Shown piece by piece: positions 26,244-35,464 of a stretch of 64,000 nucleotides of DNA. This stretch comes from Paludibacter sp963678465 (GTDB lineage Bacteria > Bacteroidota > Bacteroidia > Bacteroidales > Paludibacteraceae). The translations under genes were made by a program, and so were the position numbers. Within the stretch, counting starts at the first letter, position 1, and each line of letters starts with the position of its first letter. The notes under the pieces are model-generated. The model was not told the origin of the DNA and did not search any database. It saw only the letters and a program-made list of their open reading frames with translations. Where the stretch lies: assembly GCA_963678465.1 (NCBI GenBank), contig OY782858.1, positions 3,348,001 through 3,412,000 on the forward strand, in the 5' to 3' direction.

Positions 26244-27714
26244 TTGTTTTTCGGAGTAACTGCTTTGTCTTTGTTTGGCCATTGGCCTCTATTTTCCAAT
26301 CGGGACGTGCAAACAAACAGCAAAACAAGGTAAAAGCACTGACTCCCTTTTGTATGGCCAGAGGCATCTCGGTCATCATTAAAAATGTGAAAATAAGCAT
26401 AAAATACAGCAATATGTAATTACGCGTCACTATACCGTAATGCAATATCTTAGTAATAAGTACTATAAAAATAAGCAATCCTCCTATACCCAGATGGAAT
26501 AATTCCCCAATAAACTGATTGTGTGCATTTACAGCCTGAATCACTGTAGGAATAAGCTCGAGTCTCATGCTGCCTGTACCAGTGCCTGTCAAGGGATGGG
26601 CTTTTATATAATTCACAACATAGCTATATATATTTTCACGAATAGGATCCGACATAAACGAAAAATCTGCTTTGTTCTTATAAATAACAATAGCAGCTAC
26701 AACCGCTATAAGAATCAGTGAGTAAAGTATAAAAGGCAGTGCCTTGCTTTTCCTGAGAAGAAACAAAACAGACAAAAACAAACCGAATGGAAACATTAAA
26801 AACCCGATTCTGCTTTTGATGATGAAAATAACGGTAGCAGATAAAAACAAGAACGCAAAAAGCTCTGTGTTCGATATTTTTAGTTTGCTACCCTCTTCTT
26901 TGCTCCACAAATAGAAACTCACAGGAATCATAGCGACAAAGATGAGAGAAGTGTAAGCCGGATGTCCATATCCCGACCCAACAAGTATTTGCTCATACAC
27001 GGTATCAAGTTCGGGCGACAAGGGGAAGTATACCTTTTCGGTTCCGAATCCTACCCAAAAACTCAGGTCGTGGAAATACACCTGAAAAAGATAGCCTAAC
27101 ATTCCCATCAGCAAAAAAACGATTAAAAACCGGATAAAGAAGAGTAATACTTTGTCCCGTTGCTGCGATGTAATTGATAAAAGGCTGAATCCAAGAGGTA
27201 TAATTATGAATGACAACCCTTTGTCTATGAATTTTATTCCTTCATCTATGTCTATTGTCCACAATAGTCCTATCAATTGAAATCCATAATAGGCCATCAT
27301 CACTCCCAAAAGTGGATGGAGACTGAATTTGCTCTTTTTTACAATAGCCATACTAATTGTAAATACAAGGAACAAAAATGTGACTATTGCTGATGTTGTC
27401 GTGTTAAACAGGGTTGCAAACAATAGAATCAAGAGTGCAGTGTTGATGATGTTCTCGGTTGTCAATACGCTTTTCAAAGGTCTGGGCAAAAAGATGCAAA
27501 GCGCAGATATCATGCTGATAGCAAGAAATATGGCAGAAACAAGCAGCGAAGTAGAGGCGTTATTGGCAATGGTTAAGTGGTTGTTGGCGAAAAAAAGCTT
27601 CAAACCGATAGAAAAAAAAATGAATAATAAGACAGAAGTGATTAAAAATCGATTGCCGGAAGATATTTTACTTAACATATAGCTTGTAAGTGTTCTGCCT
27701 TGTGTTGAAAGCAT
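26221..27714 (-). CDS. O-antigen ligase / polymerase family membrane protein
   Basis: 497 residues with about eleven hydrophobic segments and one large loop (around residues 320-400) containing the conserved HNQFIGELFHLG type motif, as in the Wzy_C / WaaL family. These proteins join O-antigen to lipid A core or polymerise repeat units in the inner membrane. Ligase and polymerase cannot be separated by sequence alone. It is the last gene of the tightly spaced minus-strand polysaccharide cluster (3-bp gap to the glycosyltransferase upstream) and overlaps its convergent neighbour by 23 bp. Confidence 0.8.
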   Translation of the reverse strand: MLSTQGRTLTSYMLSKISSGNRFLITSVLLFIFFSIGLKLFFANNHLTIANNASTSLLVSAIFLAISMISALCIFLPRPLKSVLTTENIINTALLILLFATLFNTTTSAIVTFLFLVFTISMAIVKKSKFSLHPLLGVMMAYYGFQLIGLLWTIDIDEGIKFIDKGLSFIIIPLGFSLLSITSQQRDKVLLFFIRFLIVFLLMGMLGYLFQVYFHDLSFWVGFGTEKVYFPLSPELDTVYEQILVGSGYGHPAYTSLIFVAMIPVSFYLWSKEEGSKLKISNTELFAFLFLSATVIFIIKSRIGFLMFPFGLFLSVLFLLRKSKALPFILYSLILIAVVAAIVIYKNKADFSFMSDPIRENIYSYVVNYIKAHPLTGTGTGSMRLELIPTVIQAVNAHNQFIGELFHLGIGGLLIFIVLITKILHYGIVTRNYILLYFMLIFTFLMMTEMPLAIQKGVSAFTLFCCLFARPDWKIEANGQTKTKQLLRKTIKTIYRH

Positions 27715-27717
27715 GAA

Positions 27718-28812
27718 TCATTTGAAATTTATTTCGACGAAATAGCCTTTGTATTTAAAATTGTACGAAAACTCTTCGTAACTGCCCAAAGGGTGATAAA
27801 TACATTGGTTCGACTCATTGCCTGATGCATAATTAGGGTCGGTTGTTGCATTGAGTCGTTTTTTATTTTTATTAAATTGCGTTTTCGACCCGAATAATGC
27901 GACTCTCAGAGTATATTTCTCAAAACAAATTTCAATAATATCTTTGTTTGTAAGAGTTTCTTTTCTCTGATTGTAAACCATTTCCGGAATTGTATACAAC
28001 AATTCATCAAAAGTTTCGTATCCCGGAAAGATGTGTATTTTCGAAGGATTAAATACACGATGAAAATAATTAAAAAACTTCGACAATTCCCTGATGTAGT
28101 GTAGTTTGCCCCCAAGAGATTTATGCATAAAAGCTTTGTGCCTCAGATTCATTAAATCGATACTTTCTTTTTTCTTGTTTCGAACAGCAACCCGTTTGGA
28201 ACCGGGATGAATCCGATAATAAAAACACACTTCGGGAATTCTGACTACTTTCCCTCCGTATTTCAACATAGAAATCCAGAAATCCCAATCCTCAGGTCCT
28301 TTAATTTCAGGACAGTAACCTCCAGTTCTCTCGTAATCCGATTTTCGGTAAAGTCCGCTTACAAAAATCAGATTCTTGCGGGCCAGCAGTTCGAGACGAA
28401 ACGGTGGCAGTTTCCATAAACCTGTTTTATCGCCAATAAATTCAGCTTGTGAGTACACCACTTTTACCTCCTCGTCGGCGCTTATAATATCAACAGCTTT
28501 CTGAATATAATCGGGGGTGATCAAATCATCGGCATCAAGCGGTAAAATGTATTTTCCGCTTGCCTGACTAATGGCCAGGTTGCGTGCTACGGCTACACCC
28601 TTGTTCTCCTGTTCAAGTATTTTTATTTCGGGATATTTCTGCTTTATAATGCTTAGCTCTTGATCTGTGCTGTCGGTCGATCCATCATTGACGATGATAA
28701 CTTCGATAAACGCATAGGTTGAATGCATGACAGACTCAACGGTTTCAGCGATGAACCGAGCGGCATTATAAGCTGGAATGATAACGCTTACTGTATTGTT
28801 TTCAACACACAT
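27718..28812 (-). CDS. Glycosyltransferase family 2
   Basis: 364 residues, GT-A fold family 2 transferase. The opening VSVIIPAYNAARFIAETVESV, the VNDGSTD nucleotide-binding motif, and LPLDADDLITPDY (DxD) are clear; EDWDFWISMLKYGG follows as the acceptor-side motif. The C-terminal ~100 residues are specific to this protein. Probably adds one sugar to a surface polysaccharide repeat on the cytoplasmic side. Separated by 2-3 bp from both neighbours, so part of one operon. Confidence 0.85.
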   Translation of the reverse strand: MCVENNTVSVIIPAYNAARFIAETVESVMHSTYAFIEVIIVNDGSTDSTDQELSIIKQKYPEIKILEQENKGVAVARNLAISQASGKYILPLDADDLITPDYIQKAVDIISADEEVKVVYSQAEFIGDKTGLWKLPPFRLELLARKNLIFVSGLYRKSDYERTGGYCPEIKGPEDWDFWISMLKYGGKVVRIPEVCFYYRIHPGSKRVAVRNKKKESIDLMNLRHKAFMHKSLGGKLHYIRELSKFFNYFHRVFNPSKIHIFPGYETFDELLYTIPEMVYNQRKETLTNKDIIEICFEKYTLRVALFGSKTQFNKNKKRLNATTDPNYASGNESNQCIYHPLGSYEEFSYNFKYKGYFVEINFK

Positions 28813-28814
28813 AT

Positions 28815-29531
28815 TTAAATTTTATCGCGTTTATCTATTAGTTTCCTCCAGTAGTATTTTATTGGATTTGTGTATTTCAATTGCTTCCAGGGCCTGCTGC
28901 TATGTGGCAAATGTAGCACCGGTAATGCTGTAATCAGATAATTATTGAATCCCAATTCGATAGATTTATGTGAAATAAATACATCGTACCACGACTTTTC
29001 AGGATTCAAAAGGCCAAAATCAAATTGTTTCAAGAAATCGTTCGTCAGCAAGGTACAACAAAAACTGAGTCTTTTTTTTGTGCTGATTACCTTGCGTTTA
29101 AATTTCCGTGCATATAAATAGGGAAAATTAATATCACCATCTGTATCGGTGGTTACAGCTGCAATCATTCCAGGCCGATCCAATAAATTACAGTAGTCGT
29201 ATAGTTTCTGGATTGTATCTTTTTCAACAAGTACATCTGATTCAATAATAAGTAAATGTGCTCCATCGCTCAGTGCTTTTTTTTGTGCCATTTGCAATAC
29301 AAGTAAGTAATTAGGCGATGGGTGAGATGTTACGTCTTTCAGATTTATTATTTCGAAATCAAATTTTGGGGCAGATTCAGTAAGGCTTTCGGTTGTTTCT
29401 TCGCTACTGAAATCGTTGTATATAGTGTAGCTCGACGAAAACGATTTTTCGGCCTTGCTTATACACTCTATGGTTTTCAATGTCGTATCTAACGAATCTT
29501 TGACAGGCGTAATTATGTGTAAGTGATGCAT
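28815..29531 (-). CDS. Glycosyltransferase family 2-like protein
   Basis: 238 residues. N-terminal HHLHIITPVKDSLDTTLKTIE resembles the first strand of family 2 transferases and HLLIIESDVLVEKDTI carries a DxD-like ESDV motif in place of the usual DDD. It is shorter than standard and more divergent. It lies between two other glycosyltransferase genes with gaps of 2 and 5 bp. Likely a cytoplasmic transferase for the same polysaccharide; an inactive or unusual-donor enzyme cannot be excluded. Confidence 0.7.
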   Translation of the reverse strand: MHHLHIITPVKDSLDTTLKTIECISKAEKSFSSSYTIYNDFSSEETTESLTESAPKFDFEIINLKDVTSHPSPNYLLVLQMAQKKALSDGAHLLIIESDVLVEKDTIQKLYDYCNLLDRPGMIAAVTTDTDGDINFPYLYARKFKRKVISTKKRLSFCCTLLTNDFLKQFDFGLLNPEKSWYDVFISHKSIELGFNNYLITALPVLHLPHSSRPWKQLKYTNPIKYYWRKLIDKRDKI

Positions 29532-29536
29532 TTGTT

Positions 29537-30478
29537 TTATTTTAATACGCCTTTCACAAGGCGAAGGAATTGTTTAGGTATTTTGTTTACCGTAAAGTAG
29601 ATGATCTTCTGAGCATATACCTCAGGAATTATTGTTCTTAATCTTGTTTGTTTATTGCTCAGATCAATGCTATTTATAAAGTAGCTGATTTCGGCAACAA
29701 TTTCGGTGGTCGGGAACTCGCGTCTCACAAGTTTTCCCAACAGCCTTGAGACTCCTTTTTTTTCGATTACCGATAACTGTTTTATTTGCTCTTTCGGTGC
29801 ATTTTTCAATGTTAATGGCAAAAGATTTGACCATTTCCGGAACACTTTTATAAGTATACGGTAGTATTCGGCATTCGGATTTCCACGCGAAAAGTGCTCT
29901 ACCTCGATGTCGTACATTACATAATTGTCGAAACCATTTACAGCAGCCTGAATGCAAATATCAAAATCGTAGCCGTGAAATCCTTCCAATTTGTCGTCGA
30001 ACCTAATATGATTGAAAATTTCCTTTTTCATACATAACATAACGCCATCCAACAAAACAACGTTTCTGCGTTCGAGCTTATATTGTGGTGGGTTGAGTCG
30101 CTTTTTCGAAGATTTACGACCTGAATGATCGGACTGAATGATGTTGACACTTGGAAGTTTTACTTTCCACGAAGCCGGTACACGTGTTACAAAATCACGT
30201 CCGGCCAAACCACAAATTCCTACGTTTGGTATCTGTAGATGATTTATTATTTTTTTTCCCCAGTTGCGCGAATGAAAAAATACATCTTCGTGAATAAAAC
30301 AGACGTAAGGATATTTACAGCGCGCAACTCCTTCGTTATAAGCCGAAAATATTGAGTGTCGGTTGTCGTAATTGTCAATATAAACGATTTCGTGCTGCAC
30401 ACCAATGCTTTCAGTAATATTATTTACTAATGCTTCTGATATTTTTTTATGTGTAGAACAAATGACTAATGAAATCAT
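29537..30478 (-). CDS. Glycosyltransferase, Glyco_tranf_2_5 type
   Basis: About 313 residues from the ATG at 30478; the frame is open to an earlier ATG at 30529. I prefer 30478 because the first beta-strand of the fold (MISLVICSTHKKI) begins there, but the longer form is possible. Features: VICSTHK opening, FIHEDVFFHSRNWG with the acidic metal site, and GFHGYDFDICIQAAVNGF. This is a GT-A-type transferase related to the Glyco_tranf_2_5 family. In the same operon as the flippase (upstream) and the other transferases. Confidence 0.72.
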   Translation of the reverse strand: MISLVICSTHKKISEALVNNITESIGVQHEIVYIDNYDNRHSIFSAYNEGVARCKYPYVCFIHEDVFFHSRNWGKKIINHLQIPNVGICGLAGRDFVTRVPASWKVKLPSVNIIQSDHSGRKSSKKRLNPPQYKLERRNVVLLDGVMLCMKKEIFNHIRFDDKLEGFHGYDFDICIQAAVNGFDNYVMYDIEVEHFSRGNPNAEYYRILIKVFRKWSNLLPLTLKNAPKEQIKQLSVIEKKGVSRLLGKLVRREFPTTEIVAEISYFINSIDLSNKQTRLRTIIPEVYAQKIIYFTVNKIPKQFLRLVKGVLK

Positions 30479-30589
30479 GCCAAGGTATTTGTTTGTTGAA
30501 GTTCCTAATAGGATGTTTCGCCTATCCATAATTCAAAGCAAAATGTTTTATAATTTATTTTTATAAAAGTGAACGTTTTTTTATCGTTC

Positions 30590-32083
30590 TTATTTTACAA
30601 ACCGGTTGATGATGGGGATATTTTTCAATGGAAAATCCCGTTTTATCAATAATATTATAAAAGCGAGCATTAAAATAGACTTCAATCCTACATTTACAAC
30701 TACGTATGGAGTGTTTATAAACAAACTGATTGCATATAGCACAACTGTAACGATAGAATATAGCCCAATTGTTTTTAAATCGTATTTTATGGGCATATGT
30801 TTTTGTCCAAAATAATAGGACACCAGCATAATTACAAAATAACATACCCATGCAGCCCATGCAGCTCCGGTGTAACTGAACCGGGGAACAAGTAGAATGT
30901 TGCCAAGAACTATGATAACGGTACCGAGTATCGAAAACCAGGCACCATACATGGTTTTGTCGGTGAGCTTGTACCAGAGAGATAAGTTGAAAAAGATGCC
31001 CTGAAAAATAAACGACATCAACACAATGGGCACTATGCTGAAGCCCGACCAGTAATTCTTTTCGATAAATAGTTTAAAAAAATCCATGTACAATACCATG
31101 CCGAGGAATATGAGCAGCGAAAACAGGATAAAGTACTTCATGGCATCGGCATAGGTTGCCAAACTGTTTTTGTCCTTGTTCTGCGCAAAAATGAAAGGTT
31201 CGTAAGCATACCTGAATGCCTGTGTGAACATCATCATGACCATGGCGATTTTCGATGAAGCGCCATAAACGCCAAGTTCTCCTTTTCCTATTTCTCCGGG
31301 GCGTAAAAATGGAAAAATAATTTTATCAAGGTTTTGATTCATTATTCCGGCTATCCCTAAAATCAGCAATGGAAACGAGTATTTTAAAATAGGTTTCAAC
31401 AGGTTGAAATCAAGTTTAAATTTGCCCGGAAACATATAAGGCACTAAAAACAATGTTTGAATAATGGTGGCAATGAAATTTGAAATCACCACGTAACCAA
31501 CGCCATAAGTGGGGTCGTAGAACCAACTGATGGTTTGTGGCGCATGAATCATCAACCATGGGCAGGCTACCAAAAAGAACAGGTTCAGTACAATGTTGAA
31601 AACGATATACAGAAACTTGAGAACAGCAAACTTTATAGGACGGTTTTTGTACCTCAGATAAGCAAACGGAATACACGCAAAGGCATCGATGGCAACAGTT
31701 ATACCCATCATTGTAATGTATTCGGGGTGGGAGGTGTATCCTAAAAAGTTGGCTGCTGTAGTGTTAAATATAAAACACAAAAGTATAAATATCAACGAAG
31801 TAGCACCAACGGATATTAAGGTGTTTCCGTAGATATTCAGTTCGTTTTCTTTGTTTTTATTTGCAAAACGAAAAAAACCAGTTTCCATGCCATAGGTAAG
31901 TGCGACCAGCAGAAGTGAAGTCCAGGCATACAGATTCGTAACGATACCGTATTCGGCCGGACCGCCCACAAGATAGAAAGTGTAAAATGGCATCAGAAGC
32001 CAGTTCAGAAATTTACCCAGAATGCTGCTGACTCCATATATGGCGGTTTCCTTCGCCAGTTTTCTCATTTGTTTCTCTGCCAT
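30590..32083 (-). CDS. Polysaccharide flippase (Wzx-like, PST family)
   Basis: 497 residues from the ATG at 32083. The longer frame begins with TTG at 32101 and adds only six residues, so it is rejected. About twelve to fourteen membrane segments typical of MATE/PST lipid-linked oligosaccharide flippases (LAKETAIYGVSSILGKFLNWLLMP at the N-terminus is characteristic but I cite only its start and end). Moves undecaprenyl-linked repeat units across the inner membrane. It is followed, 60 to 112 bp on depending on start choice, by the first glycosyltransferase; the DUF2007 gene ends 21 bp before it. Confidence 0.85.
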   Translation of the reverse strand: MAEKQMRKLAKETAIYGVSSILGKFLNWLLMPFYTFYLVGGPAEYGIVTNLYAWTSLLLVALTYGMETGFFRFANKNKENELNIYGNTLISVGATSLIFILLCFIFNTTAANFLGYTSHPEYITMMGITVAIDAFACIPFAYLRYKNRPIKFAVLKFLYIVFNIVLNLFFLVACPWLMIHAPQTISWFYDPTYGVGYVVISNFIATIIQTLFLVPYMFPGKFKLDFNLLKPILKYSFPLLILGIAGIMNQNLDKIIFPFLRPGEIGKGELGVYGASSKIAMVMMMFTQAFRYAYEPFIFAQNKDKNSLATYADAMKYFILFSLLIFLGMVLYMDFFKLFIEKNYWSGFSIVPIVLMSFIFQGIFFNLSLWYKLTDKTMYGAWFSILGTVIIVLGNILLVPRFSYTGAAWAAWVCYFVIMLVSYYFGQKHMPIKYDLKTIGLYSIVTVVLYAISLFINTPYVVVNVGLKSILMLAFIILLIKRDFPLKNIPIINRFVK

Positions 32084-32104
32084 ACCTGTTTGCAAAAGCA
32101 ATAG

Positions 32105-32401
32105 TTAATCGTTCTTGTTGCTTCTGAATTTTGAAAGGAGATTGTCCAGCCATTTTATTTCCGATACTGGCTCTAAATCTTCTTTTGTTATGTATCCGCC
32201 TTCCAAAAGTAAGTTGATTGTCTCTTCCACTTTGTCTTCGCTTACCTGAAGTTTAACACCTCCGTTCATACCATTCAGATAGGCCCGGTTGGTTATTTCA
32301 TCGCGTCCGAAACATTCAATCCCGCACGATGCGAGATAGGATTTCACCATTTCAAAATCAACAGAACTGGCGAATGACTTGATAGTTACTAAATTATTCA
32401 T
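32105..32401 (-). CDS. DUF2007-domain protein
   Basis: 98 residues. The core LVTIKSFASSVDFEMVKSYLASCGI... to VEETINLLLEGGYI matches DUF2007 (PF09413), a small ferredoxin-like fold often called a putative signal-transducing protein. Nothing is known for sure about its ligand. It is the second gene of the minus-strand cluster, 12 bp after the TerB-DnaJ gene and 21 bp before the flippase. ATG start. Whether it belongs functionally to polysaccharide synthesis or just shares the transcript is open. Confidence 0.8.
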   Translation of the reverse strand: MNNLVTIKSFASSVDFEMVKSYLASCGIECFGRDEITNRAYLNGMNGGVKLQVSEDKVEETINLLLEGGYITKEDLEPVSEIKWLDNLLSKFRSNKND

Positions 32402-32413
32402 ATGCTTTGTTGT

Positions 32414-33151
32414 TTAATTAATACCACGGATATTTTTTATGTTTTCGTAAGCAGCATTGATCGAACGGAATTTCTCTGTTGCCGACTTCTTCATGTCTTC
32501 GCCCAGGTTGTTTACTTTGTCGGGGTGATATTTCATGGCCATTCGTCGGTATGCTTTTTTTATCTCATCGTCAGTGGCCGAAGGTTCGATTTCGAGCGTT
32601 TTATAGGCCCAAATCGGATCGGTCTGTTTGTTATAAGGCGCTTTTATCGAATTAAAATCGGCTGTTGATATGCGAAATATCCCTGAAATTCTTTCAATCA
32701 GACTTAATTCATTGGCTTGAATATTTCCATCCGCATAAGCAATGTCAAACAATAAATGTATTAACTGAAGTTTGGCCGAATAATTCATGTACTGATTAAT
32801 CTGCATTGCAACCTCAGTTTCATCGATGGGCTGATTCAGTAAGTTTTTCAGTATCTGTAATGCTTCCAAAGCTCCTTCTTCTCCGAAATTGGCTACTAAA
32901 AACTTTTTCACCACAGCCAATTCTGATTTATGTACTTGGCTGTCAGCTTTCATCATGCAAGCCATCATGACGAGCAAACTCATTTTAAAATCAGATTCGG
33001 TGGTTTGTCTCGTTTGCGATGTGCTTTGCGATACATGCTGAGTTGAAGCACCTTCGAACATCGAACCTACCGCAAAACCAATTAATGCACCAATCGGCCC
33101 ACCAAAAGCCCAACCTAATCCACCTCCAATCCATTTTCCAAAACCTGCCAT
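32414..33151 (-). CDS. TerB-like and DnaJ-domain protein (DjlA-like)
   Basis: 245 residues. Glycine-rich hydrophobic N-terminus (GGLGWAFGGPIGALIGFAVG) that may touch the membrane, a TerB-like helical domain at about 50-170 (MACMMKADSQVHKSEL, FDIAYADGNIQANEL), and a C-terminal J domain with the HPD motif (MKYHPDKVNNLG) at about 180-240. DjlA-like co-chaperones stimulate DnaK. The gene has an upstream gap of 130 bp and is the first of the polysaccharide cluster transcript. The role there is unknown. Confidence 0.87.
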   Translation of the reverse strand: MAGFGKWIGGGLGWAFGGPIGALIGFAVGSMFEGASTQHVSQSTSQTRQTTESDFKMSLLVMMACMMKADSQVHKSELAVVKKFLVANFGEEGALEALQILKNLLNQPIDETEVAMQINQYMNYSAKLQLIHLLFDIAYADGNIQANELSLIERISGIFRISTADFNSIKAPYNKQTDPIWAYKTLEIEPSATDDEIKKAYRRMAMKYHPDKVNNLGEDMKKSATEKFRSINAAYENIKNIRGIN

Positions 33152-33281
33152 AAAATTTAAATTATAAAATTGTTATTTTTTATTCGACAAAGATACATAA
33201 AACTAGAAGCATCAATTTCGAATTCAACATTTACGATGCTAATACTTAAAAAAAACTGCTGATTTGGCGAAAAATTTATTT

Positions 33282-34160
33282 TTATCTGTCGCGCCATCTT
33301 TTTGTTAAATCCTCAAAACTGTCAATTCGTCGATCCCTGAAAAATGGCCACATGCGACGTACGGTTTCCGAACGTTGTAAATCAATATCAAAAACAATAT
33401 TTTCTTCTTTGTCGTTCGAAAGTTGAGCCAATATCTCGCCTTGTGGCCCTACAACGAAACTATTTCCCCAGAACTGAATGCCATTGGTTACTCCCGATGG
33501 ATCAGCTTCGTAGCCTGTTCGGTTGCAGGAAAGGACATGTAGTCCGTTTGCCACAGCATGACCTCGCTGCACAGTGATCCATGCATTGGTTTGGCGTTGT
33601 TTTTCTTCATCAGTATCTGTGCTTTCCCAGCCGATGGCGGTTGGGTAAATGAGCAGTTCGGCGCCGGCCATAGCCATTAAGCGTGCAGCTTCGGGATACC
33701 ATTGATCCCAGCAAACCAACACGCCCAGTTTCCCAACGGAAGTCTGAATCGGTTCAAAGCCTAAATCGCCGGGAGTGAAATAAAATTTTTCGTAATATGC
33801 CGGATCGTCAGGAATATGCATTTTGCGGTATTTTCCTGCAATTGTTCCATCCTTCTCGAGCACCACGGCCGTATTGTGATACAACCCTGCTGCTCGTTTT
33901 TCGAACAATGAAAGTACTAAGACGACTCCAAGTTCTTTGGCTAATTCACCAAAATAAGCTGTTGACGGACCCGGGATGGTTTCGGCTTGTTCAAAAATAT
34001 CGGGATCTTCGGTTTGGCAGAAATACAGACCATTGTGCAGCTCCTGCAAAACAATCAGTTCGGCGCCCTGACTGGCCACTGAACGTATGTTTTTTTCAAG
34101 CTTCGCTACATTTTTAGCATGCTCAGCTGTGTTCGACTGTTGAATTAATGCAATTTTCAT
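33282..34160 (-). CDS. aguB: N-carbamoylputrescine amidohydrolase
   Basis: 292 residues, nitrilase-superfamily carbon-nitrogen hydrolase. Catalytic triad regions are visible: Glu in LIVLQELHNGLYFCQ, Lys in GKYRKMHIPDD, and Cys in VLVCWDQWYPEAA. These match AguB, which splits N-carbamoylputrescine into putrescine, CO2 and ammonia. It follows aguA by 59 bp on the same strand, which supports the substrate assignment. ATG start. Confidence 0.94.
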   Translation of the reverse strand: MKIALIQQSNTAEHAKNVAKLEKNIRSVASQGAELIVLQELHNGLYFCQTEDPDIFEQAETIPGPSTAYFGELAKELGVVLVLSLFEKRAAGLYHNTAVVLEKDGTIAGKYRKMHIPDDPAYYEKFYFTPGDLGFEPIQTSVGKLGVLVCWDQWYPEAARLMAMAGAELLIYPTAIGWESTDTDEEKQRQTNAWITVQRGHAVANGLHVLSCNRTGYEADPSGVTNGIQFWGNSFVVGPQGEILAQLSNDKEENIVFDIDLQRSETVRRMWPFFRDRRIDSFEDLTKRWRDR

Positions 34161-34219
34161 TGTTACTTTCGGATGTTGGCATCGCGTTTTTTGCGAAATG
34201 TCTTGGTTTCTGTTATGTG

Positions 34220-35227
34220 CTATGATTTAGGAAATTGCATTGTCACGCAATGTAATGAACCATGTTGTTTGATCAGTGCATTACAATCGATGCCTACAAT
34301 TTCTCTATCGGGAAATGCTTTTTGCAGTTGTTGTTTTGCTAACTCATCCTTTGGCGAATTATAAGTTGGCATCAAAACAGCTCCATTGATAATTAAAAAA
34401 TTAGCATAAGTAGCCGGCAGGCGTTCGCCATCTTCGTAAACAGCATCGGCCATCGGCAATGGAATAAGTCTGAAATATCCACCTTCGGAGGTTCTGAACT
34501 GACGCAGTTCTTTTTTCATTTTTTTAAATTCTTCAAAATGCTCATCCTCTGCATCGTCGCATTTCACGTAGGCAATTGTGCTTTTGTCACAAAACCGTGC
34601 CAGCGTGTCCACGTGGCTGTCGGTGTCGTCGCCTGCAAGATAACCATGGTTGAGCCACAAAACTTGTTTCGCTCCAAAATACTCTTTCAGTTCTGCCTCT
34701 ATATCATCTTCCGATAAATGATTCCGGTTGTCGGAAAGCAGGCACTCGGCTGTAGTAAGCAAGGTTCCCAGACCATCCGACTCTATACTACCACCTTCGA
34801 GAATAAAACCAAAGCAGTTTTTGTGACCTGCATCGCCAAAGACTCCCGACATATACAAGTTGCGTGTAATCAAATTGTCATGATTGGCTGCAAACTTCAT
34901 TCCCCAGCCGTTGAAGGTAAAATCATAAACAACAGGTTTTCCATCTTCCAAAACCGTAATACCTCCATGGTCGCGTGCCCAGGTGTCGTTGGTAGGCATT
35001 TCCACGAAAGTGATATTGCTCAATTCTTCCTCGCTGAAAAAGGTTTCGATCTCATCTGTGTCAGCGCATACAATCAATAAGTTTTCGCGCTTAATAATCT
35101 CACGGGCAATGTTGACAAAGCATTCGTTTACTTCGTCGAGCATATGTGCCCAATCAGTTCCGGCATGTGGCCATGTGAGTTGAACAAATTCTTGTGGCGC
35201 CCATTCGGCAGGTAGTATCTTTTTCAT
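34220..35227 (-). CDS. aguA: Agmatine deiminase
   Basis: 335 residues. Peptidyl-arginine-deiminase-like fold. N-terminal PAEWAPQEFVQLTWPH, WARDHGGITV, LEGGSIESDG, NHGYLAGDDTDSHVDT and the C-terminal catalytic cysteine in HGSLHCVTMQ are all typical. Converts agmatine to N-carbamoylputrescine and ammonia. With aguB it forms a two-gene operon; the divergent gene at 35465 uses the putrescine produced. The leader contains a -7 box and a hairpin directly before the start codon. Confidence 0.95.
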   Translation of the reverse strand: MKKILPAEWAPQEFVQLTWPHAGTDWAHMLDEVNECFVNIAREIIKRENLLIVCADTDEIETFFSEEELSNITFVEMPTNDTWARDHGGITVLEDGKPVVYDFTFNGWGMKFAANHDNLITRNLYMSGVFGDAGHKNCFGFILEGGSIESDGLGTLLTTAECLLSDNRNHLSEDDIEAELKEYFGAKQVLWLNHGYLAGDDTDSHVDTLARFCDKSTIAYVKCDDAEDEHFEEFKKMKKELRQFRTSEGGYFRLIPLPMADAVYEDGERLPATYANFLIINGAVLMPTYNSPKDELAKQQLQKAFPDREIVGIDCNALIKQHGSLHCVTMQFPKS

Positions 35228-35238
35228 TTATCCCTCTA

Positions 35239-35257
35239 AATCCTTCAATGGAGGATT
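35239..35257 (-). promoter_or_regulatory. Hairpin in the aguA leader
   Basis: AATCCTTC-AAT-GGAGGATT: eight paired bases (one G-T) with a 3-base loop, 11 bp before the aguA start codon, between the start and the putative -7 box. It could affect translation or be a worn copy of a small palindromic repeat. Confidence 0.4.
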
Positions 35258-35285
35258 GCTATATGTCTTTTTTTTATTTATTCTG

Positions 35286-35293
35286 CAAAAATA
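35286..35293 (-). promoter_or_regulatory. -7 box upstream of aguA
   Basis: Minus-strand TATTTTTG, 58 bp before the aguA start. No good -33 TTG. Confidence 0.45.
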
Positions 35294-35409
35294 CAAAAAA
35301 ATACTGAAGTGCTTTAAGTATATGGTTCAGCAGATAAGTAAAATGCAGAATTAATTGTTTTTGAAGGAGAACAAATAAATATTCATTTTTCTAATTGCGT
35401 AAAAAGAAC

Positions 35410-35417
35410 TATTTTTG
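35410..35417 (+). promoter_or_regulatory. -7 box upstream of the carboxynorspermidine dehydrogenase gene
   Basis: TATTTTTG, 47 bp before the ATG at 35465. The -33 position is weak. Confidence 0.5.
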
Positions 35418-35464
35418 TAGGCTAATTTTTATTCAATAAATAAAACACTCAATAACAAAATAAA

